The notes below the pieces were generated by a model. The model did not search any database, was not told where the DNA came from, and saw only the letters and a list, made by a program, of their open reading frames with translations. The position numbers and the translations under genes are program-made. Positions 49,209-58,381 of a stretch of DNA of 64,000 bases are shown one piece after another (position 1 is the first letter of the stretch; the number at the start of each line of letters is the position of its first letter). Source of the stretch: Thermotoga maritima MSB8. GTDB taxonomy: Bacteria > Thermotogota > Thermotogae > Thermotogales > Thermotogaceae. The stretch covers positions 448,465 through 512,464 of the forward strand of contig NC_000853.1 in the NCBI RefSeq assembly GCF_000008545.1. The letters run 5' to 3'.

Positions 49209-50230
49209 TTTGTCACTTCCTTCGGATAGCGGTAAATCAAGAGGAATGCTATACCAATGAATATCGGAAGGTAATAGGTGGAAATCCTCCAGATGAGAAT
49301 GGAGGCGAGTGTTTTTTCGGAAGAATTCAAAATCTTGGAAAAAACGATCTGATAAACCGCTTCCACTCCTCCACTCGCTCCAGGAGTGGGTATGTAAAAC
49401 ACGACCAAACTCAAGAAATAGAAGAGGCCTGTGACATCAAGGAAACCTATTTTTCCGGATGTGAGCCAGATGGCAAGGTAGAGAACAAAAGATTGAACAA
49501 GCAGGGAAATGAAAGTGAGAGGAAAATCAAAAAACATAAAGCCGCTTTTCCAGAGTACTTGAACACTTTCCTTCAATTTTTCTGTCCATTCGAGAAATCT
49601 GGTATCCCAGTCTTCTGCTTTGGTGATCTTTTTGATGAGTCGATCTATCCATCTTATTCTTTTGAAAGCGTTAAAAAGACGTGCGATGAGGGGAGGATTT
49701 ATCAGCGCAGACATCAAAACAGCAATGAACAATACGCTGATGAGGTACGCGAGAAGTATCAACTTTGAAGTCAAAAGTGCGTTCGAGAAGAGAAAGTTTC
49801 TGTATCTCACAAGGCCCAGAATCGAAAGAACAGTAACGGAGATCAGGTATTCTACAAATCTGGAAAGAATCACGTTCACATTGTGTTCAGATTTGAAACC
49901 CATTTTTGAGAGGTGATACGTCTGGAAAAACTGTCCTCCAAAATAGAAAGGGGTGAGCATGCTGAAGACAAAACTCATGTAATTGTTGAAGAAGGCATCG
50001 TACAGTGGAAACTTCTCTTTCCACACAAATGAGTAGAGCCATTTCATCCTGAGAGAGTCTATGACGATAGAAAAAACAAATGTTCCGCAGAGAAGGAACA
50101 TGTAAAGGAGAGATTTCAAATGAAAATATCTGGAAAATTCAGCGGGATCCACTTCCCTGAAAATAAAAACAACGGCGAGAAATCCAAAAGCCAGTGCCAG
50201 AATTATGTTGATCCACTCTTTTTTACTCAG
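49205..50230 (-). CDS. YbhN/UPF0104-family membrane protein (lysyl-phosphatidylglycerol synthase TM region-like)
   Basis: This approximately 341-residue polytopic protein is related to the flippase part of MprF. It contains YIPTPGASGGVEAVYQIVF, the conserved glycine-rich segment of the family. The frame stays open from GTG 50152 upstream to CTG 50230 and encodes a further hydrophobic helix (KEWINIILALAFGFLAVVFIF), so the true start is upstream of 50152. CTG 50230 lies ten bases from AGGAGG, and no ATG/GTG/TTG is available in between. Its role may be lipid or glycolipid transfer, by family. Confidence 0.8.
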
Positions 50231-50234
50231 ATTT

Positions 50235-50864
50235 TTACAACCTCCTCAGAGAGGATTCAAGAGATGCAAGCAGATCTTCAACGGTTTCCATCCAGTCTTC
50301 GACCTGGGCGACTCCGTACTCGAGCATCGGCTGTTTTGTCCAGTCCAATCTCAGGAACTTTCTCTTCAACCTTTTGAGGAGTCTTTCCGCGCCTTCTTTC
50401 GATGTTCCGGGAAGAACGATCATTATTTCGTTTCTCTTCAGGAAATCGAATCTATCAGAAGACCTCAAAAGTTCTCGAAGGAGTTCATAGACACGTCTTG
50501 CCGTACCGTCATCTTCGAAGAAGAGATAGATAACAGAAAGTGGAAATCCGTATCGCTTTGATTTTTCGAATTCGTCTTCGAGATAGCTGAGGATACCAAA
50601 TGGGAATATCAGGTACGCTTTCATCATTTCGAATTTTCTTCTCAGCAGAAAATCCGGAAGGCGTGGATCGATCACGTCCAGCACACCTTCCGGAACCTTC
50701 TCAGGTACGTTCTTTGAAACCAGAATCACCCACCGACCCTGTTTTTTCAAATCGTCGGTGATGATCACATCCGCCGATTCATTTATGAAAAAACCTGCCT
50801 CTTGAACGATACTGGCTATTCGTTCACGGAGTTTTTCATCTTCCAGATCAATCTTCACTTTCAT
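50235..50864 (-). CDS. Degenerate GGDEF-like protein
   Basis: This 209-residue soluble protein has an N-terminal part (1-85) with a receiver-like or other alpha/beta fold. The C-terminal part follows the diguanylate cyclase pattern (KRYGFPLSVIYLFFED... ELLRSSDRFDFLKRNEIMIVLPGTSKEGAERLLKRL), but the GGDEF active-site loop is replaced by KRNEI, so no cyclase activity is expected. It may bind a nucleotide or act as a scaffold. The start is ATG 50864 by ATGA overlap with pdxT; longer frames into pdxT are rejected. Confidence 0.7.
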   Translation of the reverse strand: MKVKIDLEDEKLRERIASIVQEAGFFINESADVIITDDLKKQGRWVILVSKNVPEKVPEGVLDVIDPRLPDFLLRRKFEMMKAYLIFPFGILSYLEDEFEKSKRYGFPLSVIYLFFEDDGTARRVYELLRELLRSSDRFDFLKRNEIMIVLPGTSKEGAERLLKRLKRKFLRLDWTKQPMLEYGVAQVEDWMETVEDLLASLESSLRRL

Positions 50865-51427
50865 TTCACCATCTCCAGGAAGTATCTGTGCAGTCTCAAA
50901 TCGTCGGTGAGTTCTGGGTGAAACGTGCACGCGAGTATATTTCCTTCTTTCACTAGAACAGGATCATAGTCGTAAGTTGCCAGAATTTCCACATTCTTTC
51001 CTGTTTCAACGATCCTCGGAGCCCTTATGAAAATGGCTCTGAACGGATCTTTTCCTACAGCGGGTATCTCTACAAACGTCTCAAAACTTTCGACCTGTCT
51101 TCCGTAGGCATTTCTTTCAACGGTTATGTCCAAAACTCCTAGTTTTTCCTGAGAGTAGTTTTTGATGCGCTTTGCGAGAAGGATCACACCGGCACACGTT
51201 GCAAAGACGGGAAGGCCGTTGTTTATTCTTTCCACCAACTTTTCATCCATATCCATCTCTTTGAGAATTCTTATCATGGTGGTCGATTCTCCACCGGGCA
51301 GAATGAGGCCATCCACCATGTCCAGCTGCTCTGGAAGTTTCACTATCAGGGTCTCAACTCCGAGTTTATGGAGAGCTTCCACGTGTTCTCTGACGTCTCC
51401 CTGAACACCCAGAACGCCTATCTTCAT
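50861..51427 (-). CDS. pdxT: Pyridoxal 5'-phosphate synthase glutaminase subunit
   Basis: This 188-residue class I glutaminase supplies ammonia to PdxS. It has GVLGVQGDVREH at the start, the nucleophile Cys in FATCAGVILLA (near 78) and the His-Glu pair in CTFHPELTDD. It follows pdxS by three bases. The length is normal. Confidence 0.97.
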   Translation of the reverse strand: MKIGVLGVQGDVREHVEALHKLGVETLIVKLPEQLDMVDGLILPGGESTTMIRILKEMDMDEKLVERINNGLPVFATCAGVILLAKRIKNYSQEKLGVLDITVERNAYGRQVESFETFVEIPAVGKDPFRAIFIRAPRIVETGKNVEILATYDYDPVLVKEGNILACTFHPELTDDLRLHRYFLEMVK

Positions 51428-51430
51428 TCT

Positions 51431-52312
51431 TTACCACCCTCTCTCCTGCATTCTCACTTCGAGTTCTTCGACATCGAGCCCTCTCATCGGCTCTCCTATG
51501 TCTTCGGAGATCTTGAGGAGTATCCTTGGATTGTCCCAGTAGGTAACGGCCAGCACCATGGCTTTCGCCATCTTTCTCGGATCCTTGGACTTGAAGATAC
51601 CGGATCCCACGAACACTCCATCTGCTCCGAGCATCATCATGAGAGCCGCATCCGCAGGAGTTGCCACACCACCCGCTGCGAAGTTCACAACGGGAAGTCT
51701 TCCAAGTCTCTTGACCTCTCTGAGAAGCTCGACGGGAGCTCCTATTTCTTTTCCGTAAGCGACGAGTTCTTCGTCTTCCATCTTCGTCACCTGTTTTATC
51801 TGTTCCATCACCCTTCTCATGTGCTTCACTGCTTCTACAACGTTTCCCGTTCCGGCTTCTCCCTTCGTTCTGATCATGGCTGCACCTTCCGCTATTCTTC
51901 TGAGAGCTTCCCCGAGATCCCTTGCACCGCAGACAAAGGGCACTTTGAATTCGTGTTTGTTGATGTGGAACCTGTCGTCAGCTGGTGTGAGGACTTCGGA
52001 TTCGTCGATGAAGTCAACTCCGAGTTCCTCCAGTATCTTTGCTTCGGCTATGTGACCGATTCTCACCTTCGCCATCACAGGGATGGATACTGCTTCCATG
52101 ATTTCCCTGATCTTTGCGATGCTTGCCATTCTGGCGACTCCACCCTCTTTTCTGATATCGGCTGGAACTCTTTCGAGGGCCATTACCGCAACGGCTCCCG
52201 CTTCTTCTGCGATCTTGGCCTGTTCAGCAGAGGTGACGTCCATGATGACGCCGCCTTTGAACATCTCCGCAAAACCCTTCTTTATGATCCAGGTACCCTT
52301 TTTGATTTCCAT
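51431..52312 (-). CDS. pdxS: Pyridoxal 5'-phosphate synthase lyase subunit
   Basis: This 293-residue TIM-barrel enzyme makes PLP from ribose-5-phosphate, glyceraldehyde-3-phosphate and glutamine-derived ammonia. The catalytic lysines are in VMAKVRIGH (near 80) and [10 protein letters not shown] (near 148). ATG 52312 follows GAGGAGGTG; GTG 52321 is inside that site. It is paired with pdxT and lies after the NAD salvage genes. Confidence 0.98.
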
Positions 52313-52325
52313 CGCGTTCACCTCC

Positions 52326-53621
52326 TCACTCTTCCTCCCAGTAGCGTTTCCCCACTTTTTTCAATCTGGGATTTTCTATCTTGTATCTTCCCACCTTTGC
52401 ACAGTGTCTTCCATTGACTTCAACGATGTCTGCTGTGATGTCTACCTTCTCCCTCAGCAGGCGAGAACCGACACCATAAGCGTCTGCCGGCACTCCCAAT
52501 CTTTCGAATAGATCTATCTTCTTCTCGTCGAATCCTCCGGAGACGACTATCTTCAGATCCCTGAGTCCCACCTTGTCGAACTCCTGACGAGCTCTCCAGA
52601 CGAGTTCCGGACACACTCCAAAGGAGGATTCGTCTTTTGGGACCACAGATTTATCTCTCAGGTTCCCGGAGGTGTCGAACCTCACACCCCATATCTTGTT
52701 CTTTCCAGGACCTATGATCGGTGATGGATCCGTTACTCCCAGTTTGAACGGCTTTTTCATCACGTACTCGTAGAACTTTTCGATGACCCTGAAGGTTGTT
52801 CCTATCACATCGTTGTCCCAGTCCACAAGAACGATCCTGTTCACATCTTCTTCCATGTGTCTGTCAAAAGCGATGGCAGCGTCCTCGGTCTTCCCGTCGT
52901 AGCAGGCTATCAGAGCATGGGGCATCGTTCCCATGGATTTGACACCCCAGTAATCCGCGTTCGCGTCTGTAGAAACTCCAAAGGCCCCCGCTTTGAGAGC
53001 TGCGTAGCCGTCCGTTGCCTGGACCCAGTAGTGATCGAAACGGGCACTGAAAAAGAGCACGGGTTTTCCTCTCGCTGCCTTCACCACTTTCTTGACGGCC
53101 GTTGCCGTGCTGGTGGCTCTTGCGATCACACCAAGAAGAACCGTTTCGAGATACCCGAAATAGGTGGGATCTCCCTCTATTGTCATTATCGGCTCTCCTT
53201 CTTTCGCTTCCTCGCCGTCGTAAAGGGCGTGTACTTCTATTTCATCCCATTTGTCTACCCAAAGATCGTTCAGTTTCAATCTGAGGTCCCACTTTTTCTG
53301 TGTGAGCTCCAGAATCTTCTGAACGTCCATTTCAACCGAGGCAGCCTGCATTTCTTTGTCTAATTTCAAGATCTCTTCGAAGAGCTCTCTCGCTTTTTCC
53401 TCGTCTTTGTAGTATCCCGTGCAAAACTTCAGAATGGCGAGGGCCTCATCAATTCCGCAGATTACGGCGTCTTTTCTTGGAAAGAACTGATAGTACACCC
53501 GTGGGTGGCGGCTGTCTCTTTTCAGGACCTTCACGTAGTTTATGAAGTATATGTCCGAGTAGTAACCGTTTCTGATGCGGTCGATGGGAACCTTGAAGAC
53601 CTCGGGGCTGAGTCTTTTCAC
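52326..53621 (-). CDS. pncB: Nicotinate phosphoribosyltransferase
   Basis: This 431-residue enzyme converts nicotinate and PRPP to nicotinate mononucleotide. Family markers include YYSDIYF near the start, [26 protein letters not shown] with the catalytic His, and SGGFDEKKI. The start is GTG 53621, seven bases after GAGGTGAT; GTG 53630 is within that site. It directly follows the nicotinamidase gene, giving a two-step NAD salvage unit. Confidence 0.94.
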
Positions 53622-53631
53622 ATTGATCACC

Positions 53632-54156
53632 TCAAATGAATTCTGCTCCTAAAATTTCTTTCATTTCCCTCAGCGCAAAGCGGTGAAGCTCTTCATCGTA
53701 AGAAGCGACGCCTTCAGTGATTATTTTAACAGGGATATCCCTGTTTCTCAACTCTTCGACGGTGAAGAGCACACAGATGTGTGTTACAACTCCACAAACG
53801 TAAATTTCGTCTATTTCGTTGTCTCTGATTATCTTTTCAAGATTCGTGTTGTAGAAGGCACTGTATCGGTTTTTCTTCACAGAGAAATGATTTGGATAAT
53901 CTTTCAAAGCTTTCTCGAGTTTTTCAGTGAGTCTTGCACCATCAGTGTTTGCAACGCAGTGTTTTGGCCAGATGTTGAATTCTCTGTCTTCAGGATCGTG
54001 CCAGTCCTGTGTGGTGATGATGGGAAGGTTTTCCTTTTTGAACTCTTCAACCCACTTCAAAATGGGATTGATCACCTTTTCTGCTCCTTCGAAGTAAAGA
54101 GCACCGCCTTCGTCAACGAAATCCCTCTGGAGGTCCACTACAAGAAGGGCTCTCAC
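53632..54156 (-). CDS. pncA: Nicotinamidase (isochorismatase-like hydrolase)
   Basis: This 174-residue enzyme hydrolyses nicotinamide to nicotinate. The catalytic triad is visible: D8 in LLVVDLQRDF, the Lys of FSVKKNRYSAF and the Cys of VCGVVTHICV. The metal site is suggested by TQDWHD and WPKHC. The start is GTG 54156 after AGGGGGTGA; a longer frame runs through tRNA-Ser and is rejected. Its stop overlaps the pncB ribosome-binding site. Confidence 0.92.
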   Translation of the reverse strand: MRALLVVDLQRDFVDEGGALYFEGAEKVINPILKWVEEFKKENLPIITTQDWHDPEDREFNIWPKHCVANTDGARLTEKLEKALKDYPNHFSVKKNRYSAFYNTNLEKIIRDNEIDEIYVCGVVTHICVLFTVEELRNRDIPVKIITEGVASYDEELHRFALREMKEILGAEFI

Positions 54157-54170
54157 GTTTTCACCCCCTA

Positions 54171-54193
54171 AAAAGAAAAGCCCCGTACGGGGC
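54171..54193 (-). terminator. Terminator of tRNA-Ser
   Basis: GCCCC-gtac-GGGGC (54193-54180, minus) followed by TTTTCTTTTT. The U-run abuts the pncA ribosome-binding site, so pncA depends on read-through or on an undetected promoter. Confidence 0.85.
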
Positions 54194-54282
54194 TGGCGGA
54201 GGCGGTGGGACTCGAACCCACACGGGCCTTCCGGCCCACCGGTTTTCAAGACCGGCTCCTTAGCCAGTTCGGACACGCCTCC
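54194..54282 (-). tRNA. tRNA-Ser (TGA)
   Basis: A class II tRNA with a long variable arm, acceptor GGAGGCG/CGCCTCC, anticodon loop CTTGAAA with TGA, T-loop TTCGAGT, discriminator G and encoded CCA. Confidence 0.96.
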
Positions 54283-54290
54283 AGTTTTAA

Positions 54291-54319
54291 ATTATACAAC
54301 AAAACAAAACCCCCGGCAA
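54291..54319 (-). promoter_or_regulatory. Promoter of tRNA-Ser, overlapping the ompB terminator
   Basis: TATAAT (54296-54291, minus) lies 17 bases from TTGCCG (54319-54314), which falls inside the ompB terminator hairpin. The -10 box is nine bases before the tRNA. Confidence 0.65.
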
Positions 54320-54329
54320 GTGCCGGGGG
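54300..54329 (-). terminator. Terminator of ompB
   Basis: CCCCCGGCA-ct-TGCCGGGGG (54329-54310, minus) followed by TTTTGTTTTG. It lies 20 bases after the ompB stop codon. Confidence 0.93.
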
Positions 54330-54349
54330 TTGATTTGCGGTGGTGTGGA

Positions 54350-55603
54350 TTAGAATGCAACGGAAGCTTTCAAGTAGAGGTACCAGGTGAAGTAATCGTT
54401 GATATCAGCAGTACCATCACTATTGGAATCAAACAGAGTTCCGAAGAAGAATCCTGTTGTGAGAGGTCCGTAGACGTAGCTGGTGTCGACGTTGTAACCC
54501 AGTTCGTTGGTGGCAACTTTGTATTGTGCAGCTGCTTTGACTGTAAGATTTTCAACGGCTGTGACTGTCAGGTTGGCATCGATGGTGACATTAGTAGCAG
54601 AAGCGACAGCATCATCCCAGGAAGCGCTCACATTTGCCTCTGCCATATCGGAGTCGTAAGCAAGAGCAAGCGTCACAGGCAGGCTGAAAGAATTGGCATC
54701 AAGATCGTAAGTCGGTGTCAGTTCTGCACTGAAGGTCACTTCATCGGTGACACCAGCTTCCGCTTTGAGACCAACTTTCACGAGTTTGGATCCCCAGGGT
54801 GCTGTCCAGCCATCGCCATCAACAGAATCATCGTCGTAGTATGTGGGGGCTCCTTCAGAATAGACAAAGTATGGAGACACCGTCAGAGTAACAGGTTCCA
54901 TTTCAAAGGATTTGCTGTACTGTGCTTCTACCAGGTACATGCTGGTTGCTTCGTAGGCGTAGGCAAGATCGACCACGAGATTTTCAAGGATGTCTTTTCC
55001 AGTGAGATTCAAGTGGGCAGCATAGCCATAGGCGCTTGTGGCATTGTTCGTATCAGTATCATAGAACGCACCGAAGAGTGTCGCATCAAGGAGATCAAGG
55101 TTCGTCACACCGAGTTTCAGAGCAACAGCGTCGTCGAAGTAATTGTTGGTATCATTCGTGGCGTTGGTGAGATCTGTCTCAGACACAATGTCTGCAAAGT
55201 AGGCGGTCAGAGAAATTCCTTCAAGACCAAGTTTTGGCGTAAATTCAAGTGCTCTGTCTCCTACGTAGTAGAACACATAGCCATCCCCATAGATATCAGA
55301 GTTGTAGTAAGTGAGATCGAACAGATCCGTTGTGACAGCTATCTTGCTGAGAGAAGCGTCTGTTCCAAGGACGTCAATGGAAAATTCTGCTGTAATGGTA
55401 GCAGGTGCTGTTACACTGCCAGAGCTTGGAGAAATGGACACAGACAAATCACTAATACCACCTTCAAGATCGATGCCTTCTTCATCGAGGTACGCGTTGA
55501 AGTAGCCAGTTCCAGAGACATTGACTTTAACGACGTCTTCGTAGGCAAACGCTGCTGTGACTAAAAGACCCAGTACCAGGAAAAGAGCGAGCAACTTCTT
55601 CAT
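54350..55603 (-). CDS. ompB: Toga outer-membrane beta-barrel protein OmpB
   Basis: This 417-residue major toga protein has a signal peptide at residues 1-20 (ending AAFA), then a low-charge, Asp/Thr/Tyr-rich sequence of alternating hydrophobic residues (KLGLEGISLTAYFADI, LYLKASVAF), ending in Phe. That is typical of a porin-like barrel. Cysteine is absent. It follows ompA after 34 bases and shares its promoter, as known for Thermotoga, by recall. Confidence 0.9.
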   Translation of the reverse strand: MKKLLALFLVLGLLVTAAFAYEDVVKVNVSGTGYFNAYLDEEGIDLEGGISDLSVSISPSSGSVTAPATITAEFSIDVLGTDASLSKIAVTTDLFDLTYYNSDIYGDGYVFYYVGDRALEFTPKLGLEGISLTAYFADIVSETDLTNATNDTNNYFDDAVALKLGVTNLDLLDATLFGAFYDTDTNNATSAYGYAAHLNLTGKDILENLVVDLAYAYEATSMYLVEAQYSKSFEMEPVTLTVSPYFVYSEGAPTYYDDDSVDGDGWTAPWGSKLVKVGLKAEAGVTDEVTFSAELTPTYDLDANSFSLPVTLALAYDSDMAEANVSASWDDAVASATNVTIDANLTVTAVENLTVKAAAQYKVATNELGYNVDTSYVYGPLTTGFFFGTLFDSNSDGTADINDYFTWYLYLKASVAF

Positions 55604-55637
55604 AACATCTTACCTCCCCTCAGAATAAATTTTGGTT

Positions 55638-56840
55638 TTATTTACCACTGATTGCGATCAGAATGAGACCGAGAATTCCAAAGAACGCACCTGTGAGGAT
55701 GCTGAGATTCCTGTTGTAAGCCTTCACGCTTTCGATTTTGTCCTCGAGTTCCGCCTTCACCTGATCGATCTTTTCGTTAGTCTCGTTGTACTTCATGTTG
55801 AGGTCTTCTTCGAGAGACGACGTTTTTCCGTAGAGGTTGACGATATCCTGTTCATGAAGATCAACCGTCTTCTGTATCTCCGCGTCCTTTTCCTTGAGAG
55901 CGGAAATTTCATCGTTCAATTTGCTTTCTGTGTCGAGGAGTTTTGTGTAGACCATGTTCAACGTTTTCTCCTGTGACTCTATTTTAGCAGAAAGTTCGGC
56001 CTTCGTGTCAAGTATTTTTTTGTTGAGATCTTCGTTGAGTGCAGCGACTTTGTTGTAGAGGTTTATGATGTCTTTTTCGTGAAGTTCGACCATTGCGGAG
56101 ATTTCTTCATCTTTCCTGGAGAGTTTCTCTTCTGTCGCGGCGATTTTGTTGTTGAGTTCTTCGTTAACGGAACTGATCTTGTTGTAGATGTTTATGATGT
56201 CTTTCTCGTGAAGGTTGACTATTCCTTCGAGATCGGCGATCTTGTTTCCAAGGTCCTTTTCAAGGGCTGCGAGTTTTTCGTTCACTTCGGAGATCTTTGC
56301 GTCCACATTCTCCTTGTATCTTTCGTAGTCTCTGGAGAGATTTCCAAGTTTGAGCCCGATGTTGTTCACAACTTCTCTGTTGAGCGAGATCTCTTTGTCG
56401 AACTCCATCTCGATCTCTTCTTTCACAGCATCGATCTTCTCGAGCAGTTCTCTTTCGGTTTCTGTGAGATTGGCCTGAGTGGTACCTATCTGAGATGCAA
56501 GAGTGTCCAGTATGCCGGTGAGACCGTTAACCTTCTCCTCGAGGGCCATGTACTTGTCGGAGAGGTTTCCAACGACCTGTGCCAGATCACCTGAAGCACC
56601 CGCAAGCATCTTCTGTTCGATGAAATCGAGGAGCCTGCTCACCGCAGTCGCTGCTTCGTATCTGGTGATGTACCTGTCCCCTTTGAACTCGCCGTCCGGA
56701 TAACCTATGAAGATACCCCTCTGCCACAGCTTCCAGACGTACTCGTAAGCCCAGTGATCTTTTGGAACATCAGGGAAGAACGCGAACATCGCTGAGAAGA
56801 AAACGGACAGCATTGCAACGGTAAGAAGAACTCTCTTCAT
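55638..56840 (-). CDS. ompA: Toga protein OmpA (Omp-alpha): SLH domain, coiled-coil rod, membrane anchor
   Basis: This 400-residue protein spans the gap between cell body and toga. The signal peptide (1-21, ending AMFA) is followed by an SLH domain (about 22-80: FPDVPKDHWAYEYVWKLWQRG... RYITRYEAA). A long alpha-helical coiled coil (about 85-375) has repeats such as NLHEKDIINIYNKISS and ELHEKDIINLYNKVAA, and a C-terminal hydrophobic helix (LTGAFFGILGLILIAIS) ends the protein. The start is ATG 56840 after GGGAGG. It matches the known Omp-alpha rod protein. Confidence 0.95.
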   Translation of the reverse strand: MKRVLLTVAMLSVFFSAMFAFFPDVPKDHWAYEYVWKLWQRGIFIGYPDGEFKGDRYITRYEAATAVSRLLDFIEQKMLAGASGDLAQVVGNLSDKYMALEEKVNGLTGILDTLASQIGTTQANLTETERELLEKIDAVKEEIEMEFDKEISLNREVVNNIGLKLGNLSRDYERYKENVDAKISEVNEKLAALEKDLGNKIADLEGIVNLHEKDIINIYNKISSVNEELNNKIAATEEKLSRKDEEISAMVELHEKDIINLYNKVAALNEDLNKKILDTKAELSAKIESQEKTLNMVYTKLLDTESKLNDEISALKEKDAEIQKTVDLHEQDIVNLYGKTSSLEEDLNMKYNETNEKIDQVKAELEDKIESVKAYNRNLSILTGAFFGILGLILIAISGK

Positions 56841-56885
56841 GGGACAAACCTCCCTTCTCATTGATCACAGTTAAATCCTGTGGTG

Positions 56886-56915
56886 ATTATACCATCCCGT
56901 CCAAAGGAAATTCAA
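56886..56915 (-). promoter_or_regulatory. Promoter of ompA-ompB
   Basis: TTGAAT (56915-56910, minus) and TATAAT (56891-56886) are 18 bases apart. The leader then contains a small hairpin, CACAG-gattttaa-CTGTG-like, before the GGGAGG site. Confidence 0.85.
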
Positions 56916-56922
56916 GAGTTTT

Positions 56923-58128
56923 CTAAAGTTTTTTTGTCTCTCCACCTGATATTCTGTAGAACTTCCTCTTTCCAACTCTCAAAACTCGCTCTCCATCAGG
57001 TTCTACAGTGAATTTTATGTCCTCTATCCTCTCTCCGTCGATGTACACTCCACCTTGAGAAACGAGTCTTTTAGCCTCACTTTTGCTGGATGCAGCTCCT
57101 ATCTCCACGAGGAGATCCACGATGTTCTTCTCCTGAGAAATCTCAACGACCGGCATCTCGTCAGGAATTTCTTTCTTTTGAAAGACTTTCACGAAGTGTT
57201 CCTGGGCCTTCTTTGCGTTTTCTTCACCATGGAAGAAGCGCGTTATCTCGTACGCGAGAACCATCTTCACGTCTCGTGGATTGATCGTTTTTTCCTTCAT
57301 CTTTCTTTCGTACTCTTCGATCCGTTCTTCTGGGATGTCCGTGAGAAGGCGCATGTATTTTATGATGAGTTCATCAGGTATGGACATGAGTTTGCCGTAC
57401 ATCTCCTCGGGCGGATCGTTGAAAGCGATGTAGTTTCCGTAGCTTTTGCTCATCTTCAATTTTCCGTCTGTTCCCTCGATGATCGGCATCGTCATGACGA
57501 TCTGGGGCTCTTGACCGTATTCTTCCTGTATCTTCCTTCCCACAAGGAGGTTGAAAAGCTGATCCGTTCCGCCGAGTTCCACATCTGACTGGATGGCAAC
57601 GGAATCGTAGGCCTGTGCGAGCGGATACAGAAACTCTGATATGGCAATGGGAATGCCTTCTTTGAATCTCTTTGCGAAATCGTCTCTCTCGAGCATCCTC
57701 GCAACCGTGTACTTCGAAGCCAGAATGATCACATCTGCGAAGGTCATCCTGTCGAGCCACTCACCGTTGAAGCGAAGTTCCGTTCTTTTGGGATCCAGTA
57801 TTTTGAAGGCCTGCTCCTGATAGGTCTTTGCGTTCTCCAGAACCTCTTCTTTGGTCAGCATGGGGCGTGTTTCGTTTCTTCCGGAGGGATCACCAATACG
57901 TGCGGTGAAGTCTCCTATGATCAGAACGACCGTGTGACCGAGATCCTGAAATTCTCTCAACTTCCTCAGAACGACCGCGTGACCCAGATGCAAATCGGGC
58001 CTTGAGGGATCCACACCGAGTTTCACGCGGAGTTTTCCTTTTCTTTTTATTCTGTCGAGGAGTTCTTCTTCACTTATGAGGTCAACAACGTTTCTTTTGA
58101 GAATTTTCACCTGTTCCTCCGGCGTCAT
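56923..58128 (-). CDS. tyrS: Tyrosyl-tRNA synthetase
   Basis: This 401-residue class I synthetase has the HIGH-type motif DLHLGHAVVL, the KMSKS loop LKMSKSYGN, and a C-terminal S4 domain (ASSKSEAKRLVSQGGVYIDGERI). The Tyr-binding region YPLAQAYDS is typical of the TyrZ-like subfamily. ATG 58128 follows GAGGTGATGGG, which overlaps the end of the secG frame. The length is normal. Confidence 0.97.
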   Translation of the reverse strand: MTPEEQVKILKRNVVDLISEEELLDRIKRKGKLRVKLGVDPSRPDLHLGHAVVLRKLREFQDLGHTVVLIIGDFTARIGDPSGRNETRPMLTKEEVLENAKTYQEQAFKILDPKRTELRFNGEWLDRMTFADVIILASKYTVARMLERDDFAKRFKEGIPIAISEFLYPLAQAYDSVAIQSDVELGGTDQLFNLLVGRKIQEEYGQEPQIVMTMPIIEGTDGKLKMSKSYGNYIAFNDPPEEMYGKLMSIPDELIIKYMRLLTDIPEERIEEYERKMKEKTINPRDVKMVLAYEITRFFHGEENAKKAQEHFVKVFQKKEIPDEMPVVEISQEKNIVDLLVEIGAASSKSEAKRLVSQGGVYIDGERIEDIKFTVEPDGERVLRVGKRKFYRISGGETKKL

Positions 58129-58132
58129 CCCA

Positions 58133-58362
58133 TCACCTCGTTAGAACGAAAGCTGTTACTACGCAGGAAACGAAAAAGAGTACAGACAGGACAAGAGTGA
58201 TCTTTCCACCGGTGTCGAGGCCTTTTCTTCTTCCAAAAACGGTGTGAAGTCCTCCACTTCCGAAGCACCACCGAGCTCTGAGAATTTCGACATCTGCACC
58301 TGGACCATGTAGATGAGAGCCACGCTTATGATGGTGTGAACGATTAGGAAAAACGTCTTCAT
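58133..58362 (-). pseudogene. secG: Preprotein translocase subunit SecG, frameshifted
   Basis: From ATG 58362 the frame encodes the first SecG helix (MKTFFLIVHTIISVALIYMV) and KFSELGGA, then runs off-frame to a stop at 58159. In the -1 frame the expected remainder is intact: FGSGGLHTVFGRRKG, then a second membrane helix ending VVTAFVLTR, with a stop at 58133 overlapping the tyrS ribosome-binding site. One base is missing near 58263-58264 (minus GCTTCGGA where GCTTTCGGA would restore the frame). This is either a strain mutation or a sequencing error. No slippery heptamer supports programmed frameshifting. An intact gene would encode 76 residues. SD GGGAGGTG precedes the ATG. Confidence 0.88.
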
Positions 58363-58381
58363 CACTACACCTCCCTGGGCA

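Noticed and set aside
51368-52417. A 349-codon plus-strand open frame over pdxT/pdxS.
   Set aside because: Antisense to two certain genes, rich in Ser/His/Cys, with no ribosome-binding site.
54320-55564. A 414-codon plus-strand open frame opposite ompB.
   Set aside because: Cysteine-rich antisense translation with no homologous motif. ompB on the minus strand has a signal peptide, promoter and terminator.
58159-58266. Programmed frameshifting in secG.
   Set aside because: No slippery heptamer, stimulatory structure or internal ribosome-binding site precedes the shift point. A simple one-base deletion explains it.
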